A stretch of 64,000 nt of DNA from Turnera subulata. Lineage: Eukaryota; Streptophyta; Magnoliopsida; Malpighiales; Passifloraceae. Shown here piece after piece: positions 27,963-39,120 of the stretch. Below the pieces are notes generated by a model. The model did not search any database, was not told the DNA's origin, and was given only the letters and a program-made list of their open reading frames with translations. Both the position numbers and the translations under genes were made by a program. The stretch spans positions 65,762-129,761 of the forward strand of contig JAKUCV010004801.1 of NCBI GenBank assembly GCA_028386065.3, written 5' to 3'. The number at the start of each line of letters is the position of its first letter. Position 1 is the first letter of the stretch.

Positions 27963-30900
27963 TGAAGCGCCCCGACCCGTATTTACCGTACAGGGTAAAC
28001 ACGTGCCGGAACTGTTCTTACTACAGTAGCAGACAGTACATACAATGTATAATACAATACAAGCAATTCCCAAATACAATATTCGTCACCCGATCCCGGG
28101 GACCATTATTCAATCCATTACACTCCAAACTAATCAACAACTGATATAGTACAGCAACAACAGCAATATCACAAAAGAAAGACAAGCAGCGGAAGACTAG
28201 AATGCAGATGCAGCGGGGTATGGATCCGGGTCAGGTGGAGAAGTAAGCAGCAGCTAACGAACATCGTACCTGAACTACGATCAACCAAACCTACGGGATG
28301 AAACCCCGCAGGCGAGGGGTGAGTCCGAAGTGCTCACCGACGAAGGATAAACAGAGATATATTCAACTGTAACACTTCCGAAATAAGCACAACATTCTCA
28401 GCAGCAAACACAACCAATCACAATACAAGAAAACCACTAAAAGCAACTAACCAAGACCAAAAGAATGCTTAATTATTATCTTTCTACCAATTTTATCTTC
28501 CGGGCCCATCACTGGACAAGCTAGGGTCGTACCTGGTTAGTAATTAATTCCGGATGCTAGGTCAAACCAATCCACATCTCAAATCCCGGATATTTGGTAT
28601 ATCCAAACCACTGGGTATTCGGTATACCCCAACCTCAGGCAACAACATACTATCCAGATATTCGGCATATCTGAGCCACTGCGGATATTCGGCATATCCG
28701 AGCCACTGGGTATTTGGTATACCCCAACCACAGTCATCATCATGTCAACCAAATCAAGTAACCAACCATAGCATCTCAGAATTAATTATCAAACCATCGG
28801 GTCGTACCTCTACTTTCCAAGTGACAATTATATCATCATCTCAAATTAATTTCCAATCCCAATACTCTATCATCATAACTCAACTTTAATCATCACAATT
28901 TACTTCTCAAACTCAACCAGCCAACAATTTCTTATTTCCAAATTCTCACAATTAACAGTTCAATAGTTTCTCACAATATCACAAACCAACAGCATATTTC
29001 AACAACATCATGGTAAGACCACATCAACAAATAGCAACAGTAACATCAACAGTCTCCATAGCAATCATATAGCAGCTAACAAACAATTCAAGCAAACAAC
29101 AAATTCATACACAGCATTACAGGTACATATCCAAGGTTATCCATCCTCACCTTAGCCGATATCAAGTTTGAAACTGTCCCACTGACTCCAAGTCCGACTC
29201 CTCAGGTAACAGCTCGTTATCAACTCCTATATCAAACAAATAATATGCACATATAAGATGGTATGCTCATGCTTGACTTTTACTATAATCCGTAAAAAGA
29301 AATAACTAACGCGATAACTCGGTACTTCCCCGGGTTATTCCATTATCATCGTCTTAATTCACCATTTACTTCCCGGTGTCTAAATAATACTATTCTTATA
29401 CTTATACGTACTTCCAGGTATTATTCTGGTACGTATATACTTGATAATACCCTTTCCAATTTATTTCTACAAGTATGTACTTCCCAAAATATTTGTTAAA
29501 AATAATTATTATTTACCATCTACATATCCCAAAATAATCATTTCCTCATATGGTATACCATATATTTTCCAAAATTATTAATTACTATCACTGTTATTAT
29601 TATTGTTATCCCCATGATTATCTTCTCAATTTAATTATTCTACTATTGTTTATCACGTTTATATTTCCCTAGAACACTAATTATTCCCAAATCATATCTA
29701 TTTTATTTCCAAAATATTACTTACCTAATTACACCTCTTTCCATTATTTTTCTCCAATTAATTTCTTTTTCCCAGAATTTTCCTATCTATTCCAGAATTA
29801 TATTTATTATCTTTTCTCTTTTCTCTTTTTTTTTTATTATTTCCGGGCTGGGCCAAGTCCAGGCCCAAACCCAAACCAAACTTCCAACCCATGCCCAAGC
29901 CCAAGCCCAAGCCCAGACCACAGCAGGCCCAAGCCGAACCCGGCCCAGAACCCGCGCAGCCCAGGCTTAGACCCAGGTCGCGACCCGACCACGAAACGGG
30001 TCAAGCCTCACGCAACCGGGTCGAGCCCTCCACTAAGCGGGTCTGCTCACCTCGGGCACGCAGGCGGTGGCGCGACGGCGGAAGACCAGGGGCGGCGGAA
30101 GGATGGCACGTCGCAAGGAGGTCGTCGCGGAGGCGAAGGCGTCGGCTGCTGGGCAGCGACCGTCGGCGGCGGTGTTGTTGCAGGTGGTGCAGCCCGTCGG
30201 GTCCAAGCGAGCTGTCGTCGGGTCCTCGGTGGCTGGCGGCGCGTCAGGAGGTGCAACCGGGCAGCAGCGACTGGGTTTTGACGGCGGCGACACGGGGAGT
30301 GTGATGGGAGGGGTGGTGTCCGGTGCGACGGCGTGGTTCCCCCCTTCGTGGACAGTAGCGAGGGGGAAGAAAATGAGAAGGAAGGTGACGGGTGGGGTGT
30401 AAAACGGCGTAGTTTGGCCGGTGTTTAGGTGTTTGTTGTTGTTTTGTTTGTTTTTTTTTTCTTCTTCCTTTACTTGGTTTGATTTTGAGAAGAAGCGAAG
30501 TATGGTTAAGATGGTTAGCAGAACGTTTTTGCAGGAGGAATGGTGTGTGAGCTGATGAGGCAGGAAGAGAAGGAATAAAGAAATATAGCTAGTGGAAAGC
30601 ATGCAGGAACTGGTGATGCACGAGCTGTAAACTGATCATTCACATGCTCACAGTGAATGGCGGTTGCAGCCTCCACACTGTGCAGCATGTGAAGCGGGTT
30701 CCGTCCGGACCAGAAAATATCTATAATACCCCCTTGATAAATTCCTAGCCCGATAATACGAGGTTAATCCCGATTTTTCTCGACATTCCTGGACCCGAAA
30801 AATTCCAACTTTGATCCGGAAAATCCGTAGAAAAATCCCGAGCGTGGGACAGTGCTCGGTTTCGGATTCCGAAGCGTAAATTACCGTTAATTAATTATTC

Positions 30901-30981
30901 AAGATTAATTTTAATAGTAATTAACTGTAAAAATAAATTTACGGTGACGGTAAAAACATAAAAATTACCGGGGCTGTTACA
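27963..30981 (-). repeat. 3' LTR of element C, complete, about 3.0 kb
   Basis: It runs from TGTAACAGCCCCGG (30981) to GGGGCGCTTCA (27963). Long LTRs of about 3 kb are usual for Tekay-type elements. It carries its own quasi-palindromes of a different sequence (GGATATTCGGCATATCC and GGTATTTGGTATACC types) near 28590-28730. Confidence 0.88.
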
Positions 30982-31016
30982 GTCTACCCACCTTAAAAGA
31001 ATTTCGTCCCCGAAAT

Positions 31017-31277
31017 TCACTCCGGTGGTGCGAACAGGTGCAGATACTGGGAGCGCATGTGCTCCTCAACTTCCCATGTAGACTCGTTCACAGAGTGCTT
31101 GCTCCACTTGACTTTCACCATGGGAATGACTCGGCTCCTCAACTGTCTGGCCTCTCTGGCAAGAATCTGCTCCGGCATCTCTGTATATGTAAGATCCTCT
31201 GCGACCTCAACATCTGCGGTAGTAACCACATGACTAGGATCTGATCTGTACCTCCTCAGCATGGAAACATGAAACAC
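31017..31277 (-). pseudogene. C-terminal fragment of gypsy polyprotein (integrase/chromodomain end)
   Basis: Eighty-six codons begin MFHVSMLRRYRSDPSHVV and end MRSQYLHLFAPPE then stop. The pattern VKVKWSKHSVNESTWE is the usual chromodomain-like end of plant chromovirus integrase. The upstream part is cut off at the N at 31290, so the frame is partial because of the gap, not through mutation. It sits 36 bp from the 3' LTR, as expected. Confidence 0.9.
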
Positions 31278-31289
31278 ATCATGAATCCG

Positions 31290-31290
31290 N
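31290..31290. other. single N marking an assembly gap inside element C
   Basis: Sequence switches abruptly from pol to the middle of an LTR copy at this base (31291 corresponds to 29543). A real junction would not produce both intact 5-bp target duplications and a missing gag-pol. Confidence 0.85.
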
Positions 31291-32716
31291 TCCTCATATG
31301 GTATACCATATATTTTCCAAAATTATTAATTACTATCACTGTTATTATTATTGTTATCCCCATGATTATCTTCTCAATTTAATTATTCTACTATTGTTTA
31401 TCACGTTTATATTTCCCTAGAACACTAATTATTCCCAAATCATATCTATTTTATTTCCAAAATATTACTTACCTAATTACACCCCTTTCCATTATTTTTC
31501 TCCAATTAATTTCTTTTTCCCAGAATTTTCCTATCTATTCCAGAATTATATTTATTATCTTTTCTCTTTTCTCTTTTTTTTTTATTATTTCCGGGCTGGG
31601 CCAAGTCCAGGCCCAAACCCAAACCAAACTTCCAACCCATGCCCAAGCCCAGACCACAGCAGGCCCAAGCCGAACCCGGCCCAGAACCCGCGCAGCCCAG
31701 GCTTAGACCCAGGTCGCGACCCGACCACGAAACGGGTCAAGCCTCACGCAACCGGGTCGAGCCCTCCACTAAGCGGGTCTGCTCACCTCGGGCACGCAGG
31801 CGGTGGCGCGACGGCTGAAGACCAGGGGCGGCGGAAGGATGGCACGTCGCAAGGAGGGCGTCGCGGAGGCGAAGGCGTCGGCTGCTGGGCAGCGACCGTC
31901 GACGGCGGTGTTGTTGCAGGTGGTGCAGCCCGTCGGGTCCAAGCGAGCTGTCGTCGGGTCCTCGGTGGCTGGCGGCGCGTCAGGAGGTGCAACCGGGCGG
32001 CAGCGGCTGGGTTTTGACAGCGGCAGCACGGGGAGTGTGATGGGAGGGGTGGTGTCCGGTGCGACGGCGTGGTTCCCCCCTTCGTGAACAGTAGCGAGGG
32101 GGAAGAAAATGAGAAGGAAGGTGACGGGTGGGGTGTAAAACGGCATAGTTTGGCCGGTGTTTGGGTGTTTGTTGTTGTTTTGTTTGTTTTTTTTTCTTCT
32201 TCCTTTACTTGGTTTGATTTTGAGAAGAAGGGAAGTATGGTTAAGATGGTTAGCAGAACGTTTTTGCAGGAGGAATGGTGTGTGAGCTGATGAGGCAGGA
32301 AGAGAAGGAATAAAGAAATATAGCTAGTGGAAAGCATGCAGGAACTGGTGATGCACGGGCTGTAAACTGATCATTCACATGCTCACAGTGAATGGCGGCT
32401 GCAGCCTCCACACTGGGCAGCATGTGAAGCGGGTTCCGTCCGGACCAGAAAATATCTATAATACCCCCTTGATAAATTCCTAGCCCGATAATACGAGGTT
32501 AATCCCGATTTTTCTCGACATTCCTGGACCCGAAAAATTCCAACTTTGATCCGGAAAATCCGTAGAAAAATCCCGAGCGTGGGACAGTGCTCGGTTTCGG
32601 ATTCCGAAGCGTAAATTACCGTTAATTAATTATTCAAGATTAATTTTAATATTAATTAACTGTAAAAATAAATTTACGGTGACGGTAAAAACATAAAAAT
32701 TACCGGGGCTGTTACA
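31291..32716 (-). repeat. 5' LTR of element C, outer part only
   Basis: Near-identical to 29543-30981 apart from a 12-bp deletion in a CCCAAG repeat and roughly 20 substitutions. Its inner portion is lost in the gap at 31290. Confidence 0.88.
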
Positions 32717-34623
32717 CCCGTAAAGATAAAATTGGATAATTGGTTTTTTTTTTATTTGAGTCTTATGGTTGAGCTGTTTAGCCTGTGTTTCGACTTTGAG
32801 TAACTTTAGTGTCCATATTGATGGTCTTTCCATTGTCGTGAGCACTTCGGACTCACCCCTCACCTGCGGGCTTTCATCCCGTAGGATGAGTTATTTTTGG
32901 TACAGGATTGGTGCATTCCAGACAGGCTGCAGCGTTATCCCTTGGACAGGGCTTGGATCCATAGTTTGCATGTGTCGCATACAGTGTTAGTGAGTTATTT
33001 AAGTCTTCCGCTGTGCAATGTTTTCGCTATTATTGGGCCATTGGGCCGGATTTGTTACTTATGTTGTTTTATTATTTTGGGCCGTTGGGCCGAGTTATTG
33101 CTGTTCACACTGTATGCTTGGGCTTATTTGGTTGGGTCGTCACAGCTCCGGCACGTGTTTACTGTGTACGGTAAATACGGGTCGGGGCGTCTCAATTAAT
33201 CTCCATAATTTTTCCAGAAAAATAATAACCTATTTATAATTTCCAGAAAATATTTATATAGTATTTATCTTTTCTAAATATATATAGTAATAATATTTCC
33301 CAATGCAAAATATAATTACCCTTAATTTTACAAAGTACATATATATATAATTTCCACAACCAAAATTTTCCAGAGGAAAATAATATGCATATAAATTTTC
33401 CAGAAATTATTTTCAAGGTATATATATTTTTTTTCAAATCTAACCATAATATTAATTTACAAACAAAATATAATTATCTTAATTGAAGAACCAAAGTATA
33501 TATATATTTCTAAATCCCAACCCAGAATATTACATATAATTTTTCAAAATAATATTTACCCCTTTTTTCCCAGAAATTAATTAGCAGGAATTATTTAGAT
33601 ATATATATATATATTATCATTAGTTTTATAAAGAAAAGAAAAAGGAAATCCGGATCGCAACCCAACCCAGGCGCGACCCGGCCGCGACCCGCCCAGAAGA
33701 ATCGGGTTCTTACCCAGCAGCGGCGGTCGACGGCACGGAAACGCGAGGGAGGGCTGGCACAGAGTCGGCGACATCGGGGTGACTTCACGGGCGGCGGAAA
33801 GGAGGCGGAAGGCTGGCGGCTTCGTCGTCAGCGGCGCGGGGAGCAAGATCCGCCGGGTTGCTCGCGGGTCGTCGGCGCGTCACGGCGTGTCTCGCGGCGG
33901 AGGGCGACGGGGGCGACTGGGTTCGGGTCGCGTCGGCACGGCGAGCCCGATGGTGACGGCGGTGCAGCGAGTCACGGCCCAGAACCCGTCGGCGTGCACA
34001 GTAACCGTGGGAGGCCGGGGTGGCTACTGTTCCTCTGTATTTTTTTTTCTTTTCTTCTATTTTTCTTATTTTCTTCTATTTTCTTTTCCTTTTTTCTGAT
34101 TTATTATTTTTTTCCCTCTTTCTTTTTCCTCTCTTCTCTCTTTTTTTTTGTTTTCAGATTTTCCCCTTTTTTTCTCTTTTCTTTCTTTTCTTTCTTTTTC
34201 TTTTCTTTTTTTTCTCTCTTTTTTTCTTTTTCCTCTCCCTTTTCTCTCCTTTCTTTTTTTTTCTTCTTCTTCTCCTCCTCCGGCTGCCTCCTTCTTTTAT
34301 AATGGAAAAATTACTATTTATCATGTGAACCAATAATAAAATTCGTCTGCATTACGGGCGAGTCCGGTCCGGACCAGAAAATAACTGATACCTCCTTAGT
34401 TATTTTCCGATGTGATTTTTCGAGAAATTCCGAAACCCGAAAAATACCAACTTAGTTCCGAAAAATCCACGGAAAAATCACGAGCGCGGGAAAACTCTCG
34501 GTTTCGAAAAACAACTCCCGATTTACCTTGAATTAATTACCCAAGATTAATTCAACAGTAAATCACGGTAAAAAGACTTCTACAGTCCCGGTAAAAATCA
34601 AAAATTTTATCCGGGCTGTTACA

Positions 34624-34985
34624 TACCTTAATTTGAATAAAAATTCCACTATGATGTAGGAGGTGTATCTAAATTATTACCGGGAAGAGGATGAACCGGA
34701 GTAGAATTATGTTGACGTGATTGGTGAAGAAATAATCTAATAACATCTTATGCAACAAATTTGTCGTTATTTTTAAGTATAAGTTCTTACAATATTTGTT
34801 CTACGATGTCAATATTGAAGAAAATCAATGTAAGGATGACTAAACGCCAACCTTTCTCATTCTTTATTCTAGAGTAGGAAATCTGCAGTACTTGTCTAAC
34901 AATTACATTATTTTTGTGAATGGAGCATGCTGTCCGATAGGTCCGAAAATGTACATTTCAAGATTAATCGTCTCAATTAGTGGAG
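34624..34985. repeat. duplicated segment, right part
   Basis: It starts with the TACCT target duplication and continues the segment broken at 24157. It matches about 37537-37930, including ATTTGAATAAAAATTCC and the poly-T-free site homologous to 37609-37658. Confidence 0.88.
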
Positions 34986-35442
34986 CCTGTGATGCCAGAT
35001 TTGGGTGAAGCCATTTTGTATGATCAGGTGTGGGAAAGGATTGGGGAGCTGAATAGGGGGAGAGTGTTTGAACGGCCACTGTCAGATATTACGGCAATTA
35101 GGGTGGAAAGTGCAGTGCCGGAAGATTTGCCCCCAAAAGGTATGTTTGCTTGCTCGTGATTGTGAATTTGATGTCATATTCATAGATTTCTTTTATGACA
35201 CATTCTTAGAATTATTTTAAATGCATGTGTCTGACTATGATATTAGTATACCATTGGTTGGTAATACTTCTATCCCAATGATCCAGGAAGAGATAGATAT
35301 ATTACCTAAGTATACGGTGCCTGACAGCTTTGATGCGGTGCTTGATAGCTCTGACGCATCAGTTGTGCAATTGTTATGTCTAATTTGCTACACCCAAGTT
35401 ACGACAGGGGAGATTGTTCGCATCTTGCCATGCCTGCATCAG
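34983..35442 (+). pseudogene. broken RING-finger E3 ligase fragment
   Basis: A first open segment (34983-35139) ends at a GTATGT donor-like site and encodes LGEAILYDQVWERIGELNRG. A second (about 35250-35442) encodes EEIDILPKYTVPDSFDAVLD and the first half of a RING finger (CLICYTQVTTGEIVRILPCLH), then a GTTAGT donor-like site. The remaining RING cysteines are not visible downstream. The acceptor sites I could propose do not join the two segments in a common frame. RING-H2 E3 ligases often have this LP-x-Y linker before the RING. I read this as a relic left by duplication, though an unseen exon further on cannot be excluded. Confidence 0.5.
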
Positions 35443-35605
35443 GTTAGTGTTGTACTATCACCTATATGATGCCATTTTTTCTAGGTATAAAATCATTCAT
35501 TTACATGTGTTATAAATAGTTAAAATCAGATATTAATATAAAAGATAATGCACAAATATTGAAACTTTGTACAATATTAACACGCAATGTGGTTATGTTT
35601 CATCT

Positions 35606-35745
35606 ATCACTATTTGCTTTGTAGAACTATTAATTGGCAAAATAGCCTCTTTATAGTTAATTATACTAAAAAAATGATCATATCACTACTTGCATTGTAG
35701 AATTACTAATTGGCAAAATAACCTCTTTATTCGAAAAAATGATTA
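35606..35745. repeat. imperfect tandem duplication of about 75 bp
   Basis: A unit containing ATTGGCAAAATAGCCTCTTT recurs about 77 bp on as ATTGGCAAAATAACCTCTTT, with similar flanking ATCACTA-type sequence. No coding role is seen. Confidence 0.75.
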
Positions 35746-35749
35746 TAGC

Positions 35750-37162
35750 TAACATAATATGTATAATGGCCACCAAGAAAACATAAACTAACACATAATT
35801 TGAAATCATAATTGCTATTATTTTTTTATCTTTTAATTTTACTTAATTTATATATTCTTATAAAGTATTTATTCAAGACAAAATTATGTTTCAAGAATGA
35901 AGGAGATTGATTACGGGAGCGCAGAGGAAATAGAGGAAGTAGAGTGGTGTTGCAATTCTTGTCTTAAATCTAATTACTTAATAAATAGTATTTAAATTTA
36001 AATACCAAAATATTATGAACATATCTTTGGATAATTGACATCATTTGCCATGCCAATTTAAGCATCCACCACATCCTCAAGTCCAATAGCAGGAACCAAA
36101 TCGTCATAGCTGCCATCAAAATTTCAACTCTATTGGTTCCGTCATAGCTACCATTAAATTCCAACTCTATAGCTTCGTCTCCAAAGTATCTGTGACCTTA
36201 AGGCAGCCGTCGCTTGTAAAGTTTTAAGGTGAAGAAATGCATGTTCCAAAATGTTTTTTATGTTTTCTATGATGTTTATATTTTATATTATATTGAATCA
36301 CTCAATACTATAATATTTTGTTTAAAAGATGGCAGTCACAGTTGTTGATAGATCCTTGTATTGTAAAAATCCTCAAACCCTGTGCTTTTTTGTTTACTGT
36401 TACTCATCAGTTTTCGGTTTAAAAAAACAAAGCAAGGCTATACAGTACCTGTAATGGTTCTTTTGACAACCTAGAGTAAAACATAATTGCTTTAAAATGT
36501 GTAATAGCAAATAATAAAAAGGCATGCAAGCATGAGATCTTTATAAGAAATCACAGACGCAAGGGACGAGCTATTGGCCACCATAAAATAGAGTGCAGAA
36601 GTATACAAATGGTGGATATTACATTCAGATATATAGAATTATTTTTCTACCTTTTTATATGATTTTTGAGAAGGTTGGATTAGCATATTATTGCAAACAA
36701 GTTGACAGGAGCACAAACAAAAAATACTAATATTAAAATTTTTATAATATCTAAAATAGATAAAACAATAACCTATACAACAACATGAGATAACTTTCAT
36801 TTATAAAATCCATTGCAATTTTTTCTCAAAAAAAAAATCCGTAAAAAAGAATGAACCATGCTATGTGGGACAAATCCAAATGTACCCGATCCGGTCCATT
36901 TTCCAGGTACAGAATCATCATCAAGCCCAGGGTCTGCCATTCAAGTTGGATGCCTTGGATAGATGGGCTACGTTACTGGAAGCAGCATTTGGTTTATCTG
37001 GTTTAGGCAAACTTCGGCCCAACCAGGAGCCTTACTCATAGTTTCCTTTCCTCGTTCAACTATACGTTCAGGGAGCCCAATGGTCTCAATTGTCATGAGT
37101 TATTTGGGTATTACGCTCGGCCTCCATTATTTACTTGCGGCCCATTATTACAACTTGTATTT
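35750..37162. other. intergenic DNA
   Basis: AT-rich sequence with no gene-like frame or recognised element. Confidence 0.5.
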
Positions 37163-37930
37163 GAACAATACAAGCTGTCATTTATTTACAGAAAAAAAGT
37201 ACAAGATGTCCAAAATCTGCTGGCTTGACTTTGATATGAGAGCAGTCAACGAAATATCAGTTAAATGATACAGAATTTTCATTTTCTGAAGGAAGAAACC
37301 CAATTATTGAAATGATAGAGACACAGGCTTAGTGTACAGTGGATGGTGTTTATGTGTGTTAGAATATATATGCAATATAGGGCAAGTTTTGCTTTAATGA
37401 CCAAAACAAATGAAGACTTATATAGTCAAATGAGGAAATCGGTAGGATATATCCACCTCAGACGACATAATCCGCGTAGAATTATTCCCTACCTCGAAGA
37501 CTTTTATTTATTTACAGGATAAAGGCTTACGTTAATTTGAATAAAAATTCCACTATGATGTAGGAGGTGTACTAAATTAATTATTACCTAGAAAAAGATG
37601 AACCTACCAGAGTAGAATTATGTTTTTTTTTTTTTTGAGAACCCAGAGTAGAATTATGTTGATGTGACTGACGAGGAAATAATCTAATTGCGTCTTATGC
37701 AACAGATGTGCTCTTATTTTTAAGTGTACGTGCTTATCATATGTGTTCTAGAATGTCAATGAAAGAAAATCAATCTAAGAATGACTAAACACCAACCTTT
37801 GACCTTTCATCCCCTTATTCTGAATAGGAAATCGGAATTGTCTAACAACAAACATTACATTTTGTGTATGAAGCATGCCGTCCTATTAAGGGGTCCGACA
37901 ATATCCGGTTCTACATTAATCAACTCAATA
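37163..37930. repeat. uninterrupted copy of the duplicated segment
   Basis: Matches 23790-24157 joined directly to 34629-34985. It therefore records the pre-insertion arrangement of the LTR nest. Divergence is visible throughout, so the duplication is older than the two youngest LTR insertions, assuming similar rates. Confidence 0.88.
37609..37658 (-). mobile_element. tail-only insertion with 14-bp direct repeats and a known empty site
   Basis: AGAGTAGAATTATG occurs at 37609-37622 and 37645-37658. The 22-bp insert on the minus strand is GGGTTCTC followed by 14 A. The homologous copy near 34699-34712 has a single uninterrupted GAGTAGAATTATG, so the ancestral empty site is visible in the same window. 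Confidence 0.75.
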
Positions 37931-38109
37931 GGCTTTAAGATACAACTGTATTATGGCAGTTGAATTTCATTGTCTTCTTCTTGAAGAATTCTAGAATATC
38001 CAAACTTTAGTATGCCAAGTTGATACCACACGACTTCATTTCCAACAATGCTACTTCAGCTCATTACAGTTCAACGCCTGAAAACAAGTAGCAAGTTTAA
38101 TAATATTGT

Positions 38110-38620
38110 AGCCCATAGTGCCAAGGTGAAGTTTAGCAAAAGTCCTTCTTTTGACATGTGAATTACTGAGAAAACTTCCATGGCATTGAGGAGTGGAGTC
38201 ACAGTAGAGTTACTATCTACGTGGGAAATCGTTACACTAGTCAAACCATTAACCTGAACCGGGTACAGGGCTTACCACACGGCACTTATCAGTATGCAGA
38301 CCAATCTGTGGAATATTGACAGAAATTGCAACTCTGCTGGTTTGGTTCTCAGATGGATACCACCTAGCAGGTCCATAAAGCAGAGCACAAAATAGGCAGT
38401 GCTTGTTAATCGAGGAGAAAAGTTGACTGCAAGGTTAATTGACTTGGAGGCTTTTGTTGCTTGTATTGCAGTGGCCATTACTTGGCCATGGTGGGAAATT
38501 TTCTTCTGTTGATGATCCGGAGGGAATATGTTTTGCTCTGATGTTGAGATATTCTGACATCTCTTGTGATTCCCATTTCCGGATGCAGCATTAGTGGCAC
38601 AATCTGCACAAGGGCAAGGA
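38110..38620 (-). pseudogene. relic of a malectin-like receptor gene
   Basis: Minus-strand pieces read FPPDHQQKKISHHGQVMATA, LAVNFSPRLTSTAYFVLCFM, then after a frame change VNGLTSVTISHVDSNSTVTP and LLNAMEVFSVI. The last blocks are the end of a malectin-like domain, comparable to STLPPIINAMEAFVIS in the intact gene at 20250-23014. At least one frameshift near 38260-38275 breaks the reading frame, and no LRR, membrane or kinase part follows. It need not derive from the neighbouring intact gene, because residue identity is modest. Confidence 0.65.
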
Positions 38621-39120
38621 GCATGCTTTGTAGTTTAGCTGGAAAGCTAAATATGCAATTGCAGAATTATTTATGGAGGCTATTGGACCATAACAAAAGA
38701 AAAAAGCACCTCAAATAGCTAAGTGTGAAGATTTATGTGTAAAACTAGTAGCTTACTGGATGGTCTTGTAGTTAGCACCATAGTTAGTTCACCACCTGAT
38801 AAGTAACTTTTGAGTCGCCTGTGGCATCAAATTTTTGTGTTAGTTTCCTTGGTTGTCTTCTTCCTTCATCACTGAAAGAAAATGTTAACAGCGAATTATT
38901 GTATGAAGTAAATGTTACAGTGAAAATGTCTAAGAAGGAAATGAGTTTGCAAGTAGAGAGAGTGAGAGAGCTATTAAAGATCAAGTTTCTAATCCCACCT
39001 CATTTAGGAGAAGTTTAGATTTACACAATATAATGTCACCTCAAGATGGATGCATCGCCGAGCTTGGTAACGCTAGCTTGTAACCCAAGTGGGGGCCTTA
39101 ATGTGTTGGAACACTGAGCC

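Larger units (their letters stand above)
27963..32716 (-). mobile_element. Element C: Ty3/gypsy chromovirus (Tekay/Del-like), internal region mostly missing
   Basis: The innermost and youngest layer, on the minus strand. It has a complete 3' LTR (30981-27963), a short piece of pol (31277-31017), one N at 31290, and then the 5' LTR outer part (32716-31291). The CCCGT duplications at both outer ends show it is one insertion. The pol C-terminus, followed by CGGGGACGAAATTC and TTAAGGTGGGTAGAC just before TGTAACAG, is typical of Tekay/Del chromoviruses. The gag-pol region of several kilobases is absent at the N, which is best read as a collapsed assembly gap. The two LTRs differ by about 20 substitutions over about 1.43 kb plus a 12-bp indel, by eye. 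Confidence 0.88.
25513..33194 (+). mobile_element. LTR B: solo LTR inserted in LTR A, middle layer
   Basis: It begins TGTAACAGCCCGG at 25513 and ends GGGCGTCTCA at 33194. Its own sequence is 25513-27962 plus 32722-33194 (about 2.92 kb), with element C inside. ATTAA at 25508-25512 and 33195-33199 is its exact 5-bp target duplication. It runs opposite to A, so A and B form large inverted repeats (24158-25512 against the second half of B, and 25513 onward against 34623 downward). A 14-bp quasi-palindrome array lies at about 27515-27880. Confidence 0.85.
24158..34623 (-). mobile_element. LTR A: solo LTR, outermost layer of a three-level nest
   Basis: On the minus strand it begins TGTAACAGCCCGG at 34623 and ends GGACGTTTCA at 24158. 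Its own sequence is 33200-34623 plus 24158-25512 (about 2.78 kb). The rest is LTR B inserted inside it. The exact TACCT duplication on both sides and the absence of internal sequence show a solo LTR left after LTR-LTR recombination. It resembles LTR B closely and the long LTRs of Tekay/Del chromoviruses generally. The purine-rich tract and GC-rich frames inside it are LTR sequence, not genes. Confidence 0.85.

Noticed and set aside
29891..32337. Paired frames of 100-190 codons occurring twice
   Set aside because: They are the same LTR sequence in the 3' and 5' LTRs of element C, not duplicated genes.
33779..34336. Gly/Arg-rich and Phe/Ser-rich frames
   Set aside because: Antisense reading of the LTR A purine-rich region. 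Same composition artefact as in LTR B.
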